DNA of 64,000 nt from Endotrypanum monterogeii (taxonomy: Eukaryota; Euglenozoa; Kinetoplastea; Trypanosomatida; Trypanosomatidae). Below, piece by piece: positions 1 through 9,134 of this stretch. Each line of letters opens with the position of its first letter. Within the stretch, counting starts at the first letter, position 1. A program made the translations under genes and the position numbers. The notes beneath the pieces were generated by a model, which was not told the origin of the DNA, did no database searches, and saw only the letters and a program-made list of their open reading frames with translations. The stretch is taken from assembly GCA_000333855.2 (NCBI GenBank), contig CM007319.1, positions 1,614,636 through 1,678,635 on the forward strand, in the 5' to 3' direction.

Positions 1-126
1 GAAGTCGCCTCCGAGCAGCCCCCAACTGAGGGCCACACATCAATCCAGGAATTCAACGTTACAAAAGAGTCAGAGGCTCTTTTCGGTATTTCGTTTCACA
101 ACCGGTACCTCTTCGCACTGGACTAA
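1..126 (+). CDS. C-terminal end of an upstream gene (partial, tentative)
   Basis: Frame 1 is open from the window edge to a TAA at 124-126 and encodes 41 residues. The peptide is mixed in composition (acidic start, aromatic end finishing FALD) and stops just before homopolymer-rich DNA, as a real gene end would. No family is recognisable in so short a piece. A second frame is also open here and runs into an A-tract, so coding status is not certain. The orientation agrees with every other gene in the window. Confidence 0.45.
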   Translation, partial: EVASEQPPTEGHTSIQEFNVTKESEALFGISFHNRYLFALD

Positions 127-218
127 GCGATGGCAAAAAAAAAAAAAGAATAAACCCAAGTGATACCCTATCCTCCATGTCCTCTCTCTTTTCCCTCCCG
201 TCTTCTGTTTTTTTTCTG

Positions 219-255
<37 letters not shown>

Positions 256-1352
256 GTTTGAAACTCTCTCACCACGGTCAGGAAATCGGTAATCCATGGA
301 TGCCGACTGCTCAGTGATACTTGCCGTCATCGAAACCATCCAGCACTGGTGTGTGTGCCTCGCCCTTTGTGAGTGCAGCTAAAGGACCGAAGGAGAGGGG
401 CAATGGTGCCACTTTTAGATAGAGGTTCGTGGGTGAGGGTTATCGTAGCACCGCGTCCTTTTGTCCTTTCTCCTCCCCCTTTCGCTTCCTGTGTTTCGGA
501 AGACAAACGTATTTTTTTTTAGCTGTTGTTGTTTCACCCACCTCTGTAAATATACGGGTATACCTCCGCACAAATGAGTGCGCTCATGCCTGCCATCGCT
601 AGGAATTTCACAGGATGTCTTGTATGTCCTTCGTCATCATTGCTGAAACGTATCGGCGCAATAATCCATTTCCACAACAAAAAAATGTTGGAAGTCCTTT
701 TGTCTTTGTTGCTGATCGTCCAATCCTCTGCCCTCTCTCGATCGGCTACATCATCGGCACTCGTGTGGATTCCCCTGCCTCTGATAAACGTGTCCACGCG
801 GATTGCTCAGCTCCATACATGTGTACATTAACATGTATATGCAACAGCTCAGCCTCCCCTCCTCAAGACATGCTTTAGAAAAACAAATACCTCAAACTTA
901 GTGTTCCGCCCCCCCCCCTCCCCTTCCTACCCCCCTCCCATCCAACCCCCCACACACGCGCGCACAAAGCCCTCTGGATGTAGCTATATTCCCATAATCC
1001 ACTTGTCTTTTCCCACGTGCCAAGTTAAAGCCATATAGGATACGTTTTTTTTGTTGTTTGGGGGGGGGGTCTTCATCTTTCCAAGCCAAGCCTTTGTTTT
1101 TTTAAGGGTGACGAGCTCTACTTTTCTTTCCGGCCACGTATCAGCAGTGTGTTCATCTAGAATCGGATCGCTAGGGCTCTCTGTTAAACATCGTTTCTTC
1201 TCCCTCTCCTTTTCTTATCGTGGCGACGGGCGCGGGGGGGGGAGGGCTGGGCGTGCTTTCACATCCTTTCCTCTGATTTTTCTTCCCTCCACGGGAAAGG
1301 AAAACGTTTATCTCTTGTATTCCGATCATATCTAGTTTTAGTATTCGTCGTT
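127..1352. other. Spacer/UTR DNA
   Basis: No convincing gene. It holds a TA microsatellite running into GT (220-254), a run of ten G (1060-1069), C-runs near 910-950 and pyrimidine-rich stretches. The last pyrimidine tract (about 1261-1290) is followed by AG at 1298-1299, a plausible spliced-leader acceptor for the next gene. Confidence 0.6.
220..254. repeat. TA then GT microsatellite
   Basis: About 13 TA units run directly into GT units, 100-130 bases after the likely stop of the upstream gene. Confidence 0.9.
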
Positions 1353-2381
1353 ATGCTTCGTCGCTCGTTTATAGTGCGTGTGCACCTATTCAGTGCGCTG
1401 GTGCCACATGTGAAGGTGCAGGCACCGCACTTCTTATCCGCTGAGGAGATCGAAACAGCCAAGTTAGCGCTGGAGGAGCGTAAGGCGTACATAAACCACC
1501 CCGGGCTTCTTCATTGCATCGATGCGCTGGGCAGTATTGACACCGCGCACAAGCAGAATGACGTGACGAGAAAACTGAGTAAGTGCGTCGACGCGCTACG
1601 AGCTCAACTATACCGCAAAGACATGACTGATCCACGTCAGCGACTGGAGCTGCATGAGGCAGTCATGGCCGCGGGCTTCTATGAGCGTGTCATCAATGTC
1701 ACTCAGCTCGAGGGTGAAGGCATTCGCTACGTCATCAACCACTTCAACTTCGACGTGCGCCGCGACACACTCATCACGCAAAAGGTCCATGAGACGTTGT
1801 TGAAGGAGAAGACAACGACGCCAGAGTCTGAGCAGCTGCTGCGGGACTTACTACTACTAGAGCGTCGCTTGGCCGGCAAGTACCGCTTCTCGCAGTTCGG
1901 GGGCCGTCGCTGGTTCGCTCTCGGCATGCCGCTCTCTGAGATCAAGACCGAAGAGGAAGCTGACCGGCTTCTCAACATCGGCGTCATCAAGAACGATGGC
2001 AACTTCACTGTAACAGAAGTGGACTCGGGAAAGTTATGGAAAAACATTTGTATTCAGCCCAATGAAGAACCACACCTCACCTTTGCTGAGGCGGGAAACA
2101 TATTCAAGGAAGCTCGTGAAGTGGATGCAGTGTTTGAGCTGCGCGTACAGAAGCCCCAGGTACCACCAGATTTCTGGGAACGACTCCGCGAGACGCTGCT
2201 CCGGTACTGGGTATTGTGGTTTGCTGCATGGGTAACGTTTTTTATGGTAGATGAAGAGATTATTACGCTAGTGGCGCTGATATTTCTGAAGCATCGGCAG
2301 ACACAGATACTCGAGGAAGAGGCACAGAAGACGGGAGGGAAGGTTTATATCGCTTCAGCAGTGGGTCGCTCTCGGGATTGA
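1353..2381 (+). CDS. Conserved-type hypothetical protein, probable membrane (mitochondrial?) protein
   Basis: 342 residues starting at an ATG with no earlier in-frame candidate. I do not recognise the family. The N-terminus (MLRRSFIVRVHLFSALVPH) is basic and hydrophobic without acidic residues, which resembles a mitochondrial targeting sequence. Residues 40-270 are mostly helical and charged. A hydrophobic pair near residues 283-315 (around YWVLWFAAWVTFFM and ITLVALIFL) looks like one or two membrane segments, followed by a short charged tail. A membrane protein of the mitochondrion is an inference from this layout. GC-rich third positions, typical start context and an upstream AG acceptor support it as a real gene. 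Confidence 0.8.
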   Translation: MLRRSFIVRVHLFSALVPHVKVQAPHFLSAEEIETAKLALEERKAYINHPGLLHCIDALGSIDTAHKQNDVTRKLSKCVDALRAQLYRKDMTDPRQRLELHEAVMAAGFYERVINVTQLEGEGIRYVINHFNFDVRRDTLITQKVHETLLKEKTTTPESEQLLRDLLLLERRLAGKYRFSQFGGRRWFALGMPLSEIKTEEEADRLLNIGVIKNDGNFTVTEVDSGKLWKNICIQPNEEPHLTFAEAGNIFKEAREVDAVFELRVQKPQVPPDFWERLRETLLRYWVLWFAAWVTFFMVDEEIITLVALIFLKHRQTQILEEEAQKTGGKVYIASAVGRSRD

Positions 2382-2480
2382 TGCCAGCGGCTAAGTTCAA
2401 CGACAGATGAGTAGATCGTTGCCTTCTTTTTTTACTTCCTGGGTGTCGCTGCTGATGCAAAGAATACTATGAGTGGCCCT

Positions 2481-2499
2481 ATATATATATATATATATA
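2481..2499. repeat. TA microsatellite
   Basis: About nine TA units 100 bases after the stop of the preceding gene. Confidence 0.85.
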
Positions 2500-3603
2500 A
2501 CTATATAGATATATTATTTTTTATGTGAGTATTGGGAAGTGAAATGGAAGGGACGTGATCCTGGACCTTACTTGACTCCTCGCCCCCCTCTCCCCCCCCC
2601 ACACACACACACGTGTCTGCATTTTACATGCTCCACTTCTTTGCCTTTCCTCCTTTTCTCTTTCTTTATCTGGCTCTGCAACTACCAGTTATCGCTGGCA
2701 CGTTCGTCTTCAGAGCCTAGGACAAGGAAGGGAAAAGAGGTTTCGCTGGCACTGCAGTTTCATATCAATATTCAGGGGCCCCGCAGAGAATATGGCGACC
2801 TGTATTCTATTCCAGCTGCTTCGAATCCGATAAATAAGGAACATCATATCGGCGAAGGCTTATACAGCCTGCGGACACCGTCCCTCAAGGCTACCTGGAT
2901 TTTATCGGCATCCCCACTCCCTATTACCCGCCCCCCCCCCAAAAAAAAAAATGGGGCAATGTCGCTGTCATCCTGAAGAATCTCCGTGTGCTCCTCTCCG
3001 CCTCTGGTGAGTGGTTCATTGCCCAGAGACTCGGTGATTCTTTCCATAGGGCACATGGCAGAACGCATAATCTCAGTCTGCAACATCTCGTTTCCCTCCC
3101 TCTCCCTCCTTCTATCCCTCATCTCATCTCGATCTTCGACTATGGCATCGAATGCAAGTAGCCATCTTTTCATACCTGCCACACTACTCTTTCCGTGGCA
3201 GGCAGTACATCTCTTTCCCCTTTCCACCCCGTTTGTCTTGTCGATCCTCACCGTTTCTTTTTTATTTCGTAAACATCCGGTTTTGCTGCTGTGCCCCGGA
3301 GGTCGTCGTCTTGGTGGTTCTCTGTATAGTAGCCCGATCCATTGCTGCACCCCCTTTTGTGGTGACAGTGGCGAAGGGCTCTGGCGCAGTATAACCGATA
3401 ACATTTATTTGATTTTTTATCCTCGAAAAGGAGAGGTAAGGGATCTGAAGGCGGCATAGGCGTTGCCTCACGGAGAACCAAGCGCGACACAACTCATTTT
3501 ATCCATCTACTTCTGCGCACTTTCTTCCAGACTCCCTATTTGGGGTGAACATCACATACCAAAAAATCCATTGCTAACACACTTCTCTCATTCATAAAAT
3601 ATT

Positions 3604-3647
3604 CCCCTCTTTTTTTTTTTCTTTTCTTCTTTGTACCCTTTTACAAG
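3604..3647 (+). promoter_or_regulatory. Pyrimidine tract and AG abutting a start codon
   Basis: A T/C-rich tract is followed by its first AG at 3646-3647, which touches the ATG at 3648. If used as spliced-leader acceptor the leader would join directly to the start codon. An alternative acceptor is the AG at 3529-3530 after a CTTTCTTCC tract. Confidence 0.4.
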
Positions 3648-6600
3648 ATGGAAACACGAGCTAAGCAGACGACCAAACGAATGGGGACCTTCAGGTATGT
3701 GATGAGCGAAGCCCTTTTCGTGACGCTGTGCGCTCTTTTCTTTGTGCTAGCGAGCCTTTTCTCAATGGGTGCGTACAACTGGGCATTCAAAGTGTATCGC
3801 ACGGAACTTCAGACCATCAATCCCGTCATGTACCCATCCTTCACCAAGATTGATGTATCGACATTCGCACCGACGATGCAAGAGAAGTACTATCGACTGT
3901 GGCGCATTTATGACTGGATGGCGGACGGCTACGCCTCGCCACGCGTCGATGAGCTATACCCTCGAGTGCCTATCGTCTACGTTCACGGGAACGGCGGATC
4001 GTACTACTGTGCACGGTCTCTAGCTCGTTTCGTCTATGAGTCGAACGCGCGACTGCGGCAGAAAGCGATGCGTAATTACCCAAACCTCGTGAAGCGGTAC
4101 CTGTACCAGGAGTATCGCACCAACAAAACACTCGAGGTCTTGGAGGAAGGAATGCTCGTCCCGACCTGGTTGCAGCGCCGTGTAGAGGAGAGGCTCATCC
4201 GCGAGGAGGTGCCGATACTTGGTACCGAGCTCTTCTCCGTTGATTTTTTAGAAGAGTCCTTCGCACAGTCCGCACCCATCGCCTTCAAAGAGGCTCGCTT
4301 CATCAACTACTCCATTCATCTCGTCGTCCGGGGGTTCCTGAGAACGTATGAAAGCATTCTCTCTGCGCCACCAGCACCTGTGGTCGACAGCGAAGTCGTC
4401 GACAAAGACGACAAAGCACGTCGTGGGGGTTCCAAAACTGGACTCTCTTCGGCAGCCACGACTCTTCTCAAGAAGGCTGAGAAGGAGTACACACAGAGCG
4501 TGTGCCATCATTCTTCCCTCATTGCCGGGGAAAAAGAGTGCCAACAGGCGAAGGACCTTCTGAAGCGTTTTTCGACGCTGGAGCGAGTGCGGGCGGAGGT
4601 GCAGAGGGTGCAGCATAAAGGTATTTGGATATGGGCCGAGTCTCTGGGAGGCGTCACGGCTCTGTTGGCTGCAATATTGGCCCCGCACCTGTACGCAGGG
4701 GTGGTCATGGTGGGGACACCGATACATTACCCCCCGCTCTTCTTCGACCAGGCAAGTGTTTGGGTGTACGAAATCCTCAACGCAGCGGTGCTGCAGCGGT
4801 ACCCTGCCCCAGAGGATGATCAAAAACTTCGGGAAATCACGGTCGACTGGTCGGGCACGCTGGACGATACACGTCACCCAAACGAGGTGCTTTATGACCT
4901 CCGCAGCATGCCCGCTGTTGAGCTGCACCGTCGTGTGCGCAACCTCACGCTCCTATCCATCAACGGGGGAACGTTGGACGATGTAGTTCCCTCCATCTCC
5001 GGATACCTGCAGCGATCCACACCGCGTGCACTCGGCACGCCAGTCAACCGCAGCTCTCTCGTACGAACAAACGGGTATCGACGCGACCTCTCCACTGAAA
5101 CCCTCCGGGGCTGCGGTGCTGCCATGGACCACCGCGGTCTCGTGTACAGCCTCCAGTTCCTGCAAAACTCCGCCGACTCGCTCGTGCAAGCGGCACTGCT
5201 CGCCGATACCGACGCCTATTTTGGCGACGAGGCAACGCTTCCATCTTTGCATCGTGGTCGGCTGTTTCCCACTGTGGTCGAGACAATTGACAAAAAACGA
5301 CAAGATGAGCAGCAGGATGAGTTTGTTTTTATTTCCTCTATACGCGACTCGATGGGTGGGAGGTACGTGAAGGAGACGGAGGTGGCTGCATTGTCGAATC
5401 GGCGGAAGGAGGTATGCGCGAGGGGACACGTGCCGATAGACTTCAATGACCTTCCCGTGTACGACGAGGCAGACTCGAGTAGCGGCTACTATGATGGTTC
5501 TAAGGTGCTGAACATATTAATTGGTACGAGCACATTGGCACCGGAAAAGGTGTTTCTTCCAAAGATTCAATTATTTTATGATAAGCAACACGAAACACCT
5601 GTCATGGACTTTGAAGTACATGCTCGGGCAGCCACTGTTCTCCACCTACCAACGATGTACAAGAACACCACGGCGACTCCCGGGCTCACGCTGCAGACGG
5701 CTGTCAGTTTTGCCCTCTACCGTCGAAAGAAAAAGCGCCGACAGCCGACCTGGTTGTGGCCACGCTTCTGTATGTTGGTAGACAGCTACCAGGGTCTGGG
5801 CACTACACGAACGTTTCTTCAATACGATAAGATCGACCTCGCTAGCTTTCCTAGCCTCGCCAGCAGTCAGTCGCTCTGGCAATTGCTGCCAAGCTTGAGG
5901 CGCAGAGTGCAGGTGCACACACTGCCTGGGTTTACGCTCGTTCGCGGTGTGGATAGCGCATTATTGGAACCGAAGCTGCAGGTGCGCACCGACGAAGCCT
6001 CAAAAACGTTCCCATTCGTCATTTGCGGCTCACTGCACTCCTTTTATCTTGCTCTGCGCGGCCAAAGCTCGCTGCAAGCTGACGAGCCGGAGCACCAACT
6101 ACAATACTTCAGTGGGCCCTTCGACACGGACACGCACACCTTCACATACCGCTGGAAGCCCTTCAGCACCTACCCTCCTCTAATCAATGAGACGTATCTC
6201 ATTTACACCCTTACAGATGACAGTGGTACTCGCCCCACGGTGCTGCTTCCAACCTATAGTATGCTCCAACACGCCTCTGTCTTGTCGTGGGAGTACCTCC
6301 TATGGATGGTGCAGCTGTGGCCGCAGAGATTGCTGGCGGTGTTCTCGATGTACACCGGGATCGCTCGCTTCGCTGGCGCACCTGTGGTTCTCCTCAGTGC
6401 CTTGCTCCTCGCGCTAGGCGTTATAGATGAGAAAATATGTGCGACCAAGTCGCTGAAGGCGGCAGCAGTGCGACGCGCGCTTCTTCCGCGTATTTTCGTT
6501 TCTCATCCCCTTGTGGACATCGTTTCGTGGACAGTAGTGGTGGAGGCGGTGACAGGTTTATGGGCTTACACTGCGCTCAAGGTCTGTCTCACGACGGATC

Positions 6601-7556
6601 CCCTGCCCTATGTCACGGAGGTGGAGATGGAGGCACGCATGAGCATCTGGGAAAAATTCACTCTAGTGATACTGTATGGTATATCACCGAGCTACCGTGC
6701 CTGTCGCTTCTCTTGGATTTGGATGCAAAGCGTACCCGTGTGGTCTGCGTTCGCAGAACAGATGGCCATCAATTATCTCGGATTTGGCATGGCTGCTGTC
6801 CTCTTGGCGTTGCTGTTCGCCTGCCTGAGTATACTCGGCGCCATTACGTGGCCGCTGCGGCGTCTGTGTCTGCTCCCCCTTCTTCGCCATGCCCCAGTTT
6901 TACTAGCGCTGGTTTTTTCCATAATGTGGGCATTACCGACGATTTGGCTGCTGATGTGGCCGTCTGTTCCATTGTGCTTCGTAGACGTTGTCTCCGCTGG
7001 CCTGTTGGCTGTTTCGGCGTGGACACTTCCTCGTCAGACGCGAGCCGGCTACCACTACCGCCTTCTGTTTTTTCTCTTTTGTGCAGTAGCTGTATATCCG
7101 TCGCACTTTAACGGAATTGCGCTGACGGCGCGCAACGCCTTTGTGATGAACAATCATGACGCTTTTCACGACGCGGAGCGCTACACCCCCAGCTGGCAAC
7201 AGATCATTATATTAGGCATCATACAGGCATCTTATGCATGCGCATACACATCACTTTTCTGCATCTTGCGCGGCGAGGAGACCCTCCGTATCGCTGACCA
7301 GAAAAAACACCAAGAGACCGAAAAATCTGAGTTGATCCTGGATGCAAAAAATTGCAATGCGTACGTTCTGGGGGACTGGGGGCGTCGTGCTCCCCGCTTG
7401 AGGTCGTGTATCACATTTCTGAATTCTCTGTTAATACTCGGCAGCATTTGGGCCGCGATCATCGCTATGCGGCGTCCGCTCGAAGGAAGTGCTTCCCTCG
7501 TGGGGACCATGACAGTTCTGGGGTACTTGAACACATATCTGCTAAAGGCGCTGTAA
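3648..7556 (+). CDS. GPI inositol-deacylase, PGAP1-like
   Basis: 1302 residues. Family role: removes the acyl chain from the inositol of GPI anchors in the ER, an ester hydrolysis by a lipase-type Ser hydrolase. Visible support: an N-terminal membrane segment (about residues 20-43); a lipase oxyanion-type motif YVHGNGG (112-117); a nucleophile elbow AESLGG with Ser332, where relatives such as human PGAP1 have GHSMGG; and a long C-terminal block (from about 885) with eight or nine hydrophobic segments. This order (lumenal hydrolase, then multi-span tail) is the PGAP1 layout. The gap between the HG motif and Ser332 is about 215 residues, longer than in animal PGAP1, and holds charged, Lys-rich sequence near 245-310. 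The start is the first ATG; Met12 is the alternative if the AG touching the ATG is the acceptor. Trypanosomes are known to deacylate GPI intermediates, so the role fits. Confidence 0.88.
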   Translation: METRAKQTTKRMGTFRYVMSEALFVTLCALFFVLASLFSMGAYNWAFKVYRTELQTINPVMYPSFTKIDVSTFAPTMQEKYYRLWRIYDWMADGYASPRVDELYPRVPIVYVHGNGGSYYCARSLARFVYESNARLRQKAMRNYPNLVKRYLYQEYRTNKTLEVLEEGMLVPTWLQRRVEERLIREEVPILGTELFSVDFLEESFAQSAPIAFKEARFINYSIHLVVRGFLRTYESILSAPPAPVVDSEVVDKDDKARRGGSKTGLSSAATTLLKKAEKEYTQSVCHHSSLIAGEKECQQAKDLLKRFSTLERVRAEVQRVQHKGIWIWAESLGGVTALLAAILAPHLYAGVVMVGTPIHYPPLFFDQASVWVYEILNAAVLQRYPAPEDDQKLREITVDWSGTLDDTRHPNEVLYDLRSMPAVELHRRVRNLTLLSINGGTLDDVVPSISGYLQRSTPRALGTPVNRSSLVRTNGYRRDLSTETLRGCGAAMDHRGLVYSLQFLQNSADSLVQAALLADTDAYFGDEATLPSLHRGRLFPTVVETIDKKRQDEQQDEFVFISSIRDSMGGRYVKETEVAALSNRRKEVCARGHVPIDFNDLPVYDEADSSSGYYDGSKVLNILIGTSTLAPEKVFLPKIQLFYDKQHETPVMDFEVHARAATVLHLPTMYKNTTATPGLTLQTAVSFALYRRKKKRRQPTWLWPRFCMLVDSYQGLGTTRTFLQYDKIDLASFPSLASSQSLWQLLPSLRRRVQVHTLPGFTLVRGVDSALLEPKLQVRTDEASKTFPFVICGSLHSFYLALRGQSSLQADEPEHQLQYFSGPFDTDTHTFTYRWKPFSTYPPLINETYLIYTLTDDSGTRPTVLLPTYSMLQHASVLSWEYLLWMVQLWPQRLLAVFSMYTGIARFAGAPVVLLSALLLALGVIDEKICATKSLKAAAVRRALLPRIFVSHPLVDIVSWTVVVEAVTGLWAYTALKVCLTTDPLPYVTEVEMEARMSIWEKFTLVILYGISPSYRACRFSWIWMQSVPVWSAFAEQMAINYLGFGMAAVLLALLFACLSILGAITWPLRRLCLLPLLRHAPVLLALVFSIMWALPTIWLLMWPSVPLCFVDVVSAGLLAVSAWTLPRQTRAGYHYRLLFFLFCAVAVYPSHFNGIALTARNAFVMNNHDAFHDAERYTPSWQQIIILGIIQASYACAYTSLFCILRGEETLRIADQKKHQETEKSELILDAKNCNAYVLGDWGRRAPRLRSCITFLNSLLILGSIWAAIIAMRRPLEGSASLVGTMTVLGYLNTYLLKAL

Positions 7557-7813
7557 TAAGTGCCTACTAGATCATATCGTAACAAAAGCGAATAGGAAGT
7601 TGATGAGGCATGCATTGGAGAGATGACATGAATGGCGCTCCTTTCGAGATGTTGAGTTCCCTGGTTGTATTGTTACATCTCGGAAGGGTTTGCTGCGACT
7701 CCGAAAAGATTTGGTTTCGACCGATACTTTTCATTCCCGCGCACCCGAATCATCCAGACGTACCCACATCTCTACATGACAGTACTTCACGCAAACCCTT
7801 TTCTTCTTCATCT

Positions 7814-7850
<37 letters not shown>
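7814..7850. repeat. TA then GA microsatellite
   Basis: About 12 TA units followed by about 7 GA units, some 260 bases after the GPI deacylase stop. Confidence 0.9.
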
Positions 7851-7851
<1 letters not shown>

Positions 7852-9086
7852 TAAATATGGGCTTCTTTTTTTTTCCTTCTCAAAACCTTTCCTGCTCCTC
7901 ATTTTGGTTCGTGAACCGTTTTCTTCTCCCTCTTTTTTTTGTTCTTGTTTTTGTTCGCGTTATTATTTGAATGGCGAGTGGAAGAGCGCTGGCAACTGAA
8001 ACCCCACCCCCAACCCACTCCGTAGCTCTTTTTCTTTGTAAAGGGCAGCTTAAGGTTCACGCGAAGGGTCTTGGGCACATCTGCGAACGAGTCTCTGTGG
8101 TTGTGTTTCTGGACACTTATGTGGGCTTTTATTCAAACAATCGGTAGCGTTCTCTCCACCGCAAGCTCGTCTTTCTCATTTTCTTTTTTTTTATGTATAT
8201 AAGAAGTTCCAATGAGGTGGGGGGACAAGGACGAAGAAGTGGTGGAGCAGAGAGAATGGGAGGGGGGGGGAGAGGTGCGACGAGGACTGATCTGTAAAAT
8301 CTTGGATAGTGACCGCGAGGACAGCGTAAGTGCAATGGAAAGGATGAGGGAATGAGTATCGAGAGGGTTGTTGTATGCGAACTCAAACTAAGATGTCATC
8401 ACCTGGAGAAGATCAGGTGTCTGTCCACGATAGTCGCAACTGAACTGAAACTTGGCACCGAGTGGCTCTTTCCATTTCGAGCGATACAGTGTCACCTTGG
8501 GATGCATGCATGTGTACGACCTCTCTTCCCGGAGCCATTTTCATTTGTTTTGATTCGGCCGGCTCCCTAAAGCCCATTAATTCAAACGTACAAAAATACG
8601 TACGCACGCGGATCTAGCCAAGTGAAAGCTTTCTCGTGTAGAAAGCGAGACAAAGGGTGAGGGTAGGTGGAAACAGCCTGCTCTCCTCTAGCTAGACAGT
8701 CGCCTCCTTGACTGTGCGTACTGTTACCGTCCGCACGTCACAGCGACAGATTCTGTTTTCTTCATGATCCACCATCATTAACCCTCTTTCGTTACCCTTC
8801 TTCTTGCTCGGCTAGACAAGACGTGCAACCGACGTCGTAACAGCTGTTATCTTCATTTTTTTTTCTTCTCGTCATCGCTTGTGGCGACGCAATCATAAAG
8901 ACACCTTTCCCGGAATACGTGGAGGAAGGGAAGGCCTTTTTTTTGGGGGGGGAGGGTGATCCTCGACTATTTTGAAGTATTCTGATCTGCTTCTCTGTTG
9001 GCACGGCCACCGCGATCTTCGGCTGAGAGGACGCGCACTGGCATTTCTGTTGCTGCGGCGTTCACATATCACGTGAGTATCTATTC

Positions 9087-9122
9087 CCCACTCTTTCTTC
9101 CGTCGTCGCCTGACTCCTCGAG
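9087..9122 (+). promoter_or_regulatory. Predicted spliced-leader acceptor for POLE
   Basis: A CT-rich tract (CCACTCTTTCTTCCGTCGTC and following bases) ends in AG at 9121-9122, 12 bases before the first ATG at 9135. Confidence 0.5.
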
Positions 9123-9134
9123 GCTCCCGTGAAG

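Larger units (their letters stand above)
2382..3647. other. Spacer/UTR DNA
   Basis: No supported gene. It contains a TA repeat at 2481-2499, a C-run then A-run at 2931-2951, and many CT tracts. Short open frames here, including one of 186 codons on the minus strand, have low-complexity composition and mutually overlapping frames. Confidence 0.6.
7557..9134. other. Spacer/UTR DNA
   Basis: No supported gene. It contains a TA repeat running into GA (7814-7850), T-rich stretches, a G-run near 8261-8269, a T-run then G-run at 8938-8952, and a pyrimidine tract before the polymerase gene. Confidence 0.6.

Noticed and set aside
2..172. Second open frame at the left edge
   Set aside because: It runs into an A-run and basic low-complexity peptide; frame 1 ends cleanly before that region and is preferred.
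2817..2836. GCTTCGAATCCGATAAAT, resembling a tRNA T-arm
   Set aside because: No matching acceptor, D or anticodon arms around it.
2844..3404. 186-codon minus-strand frame between the first two complete genes
   Set aside because: Overlapping frames on both strands, low-complexity content, wrong strand for this transcription unit.
4248..4928. 226-codon minus-strand frame within the GPI deacylase gene
   Set aside because: It lies opposite a well-supported gene, in GC-rich DNA where antisense frames stay open by chance, and has no recognisable motif.
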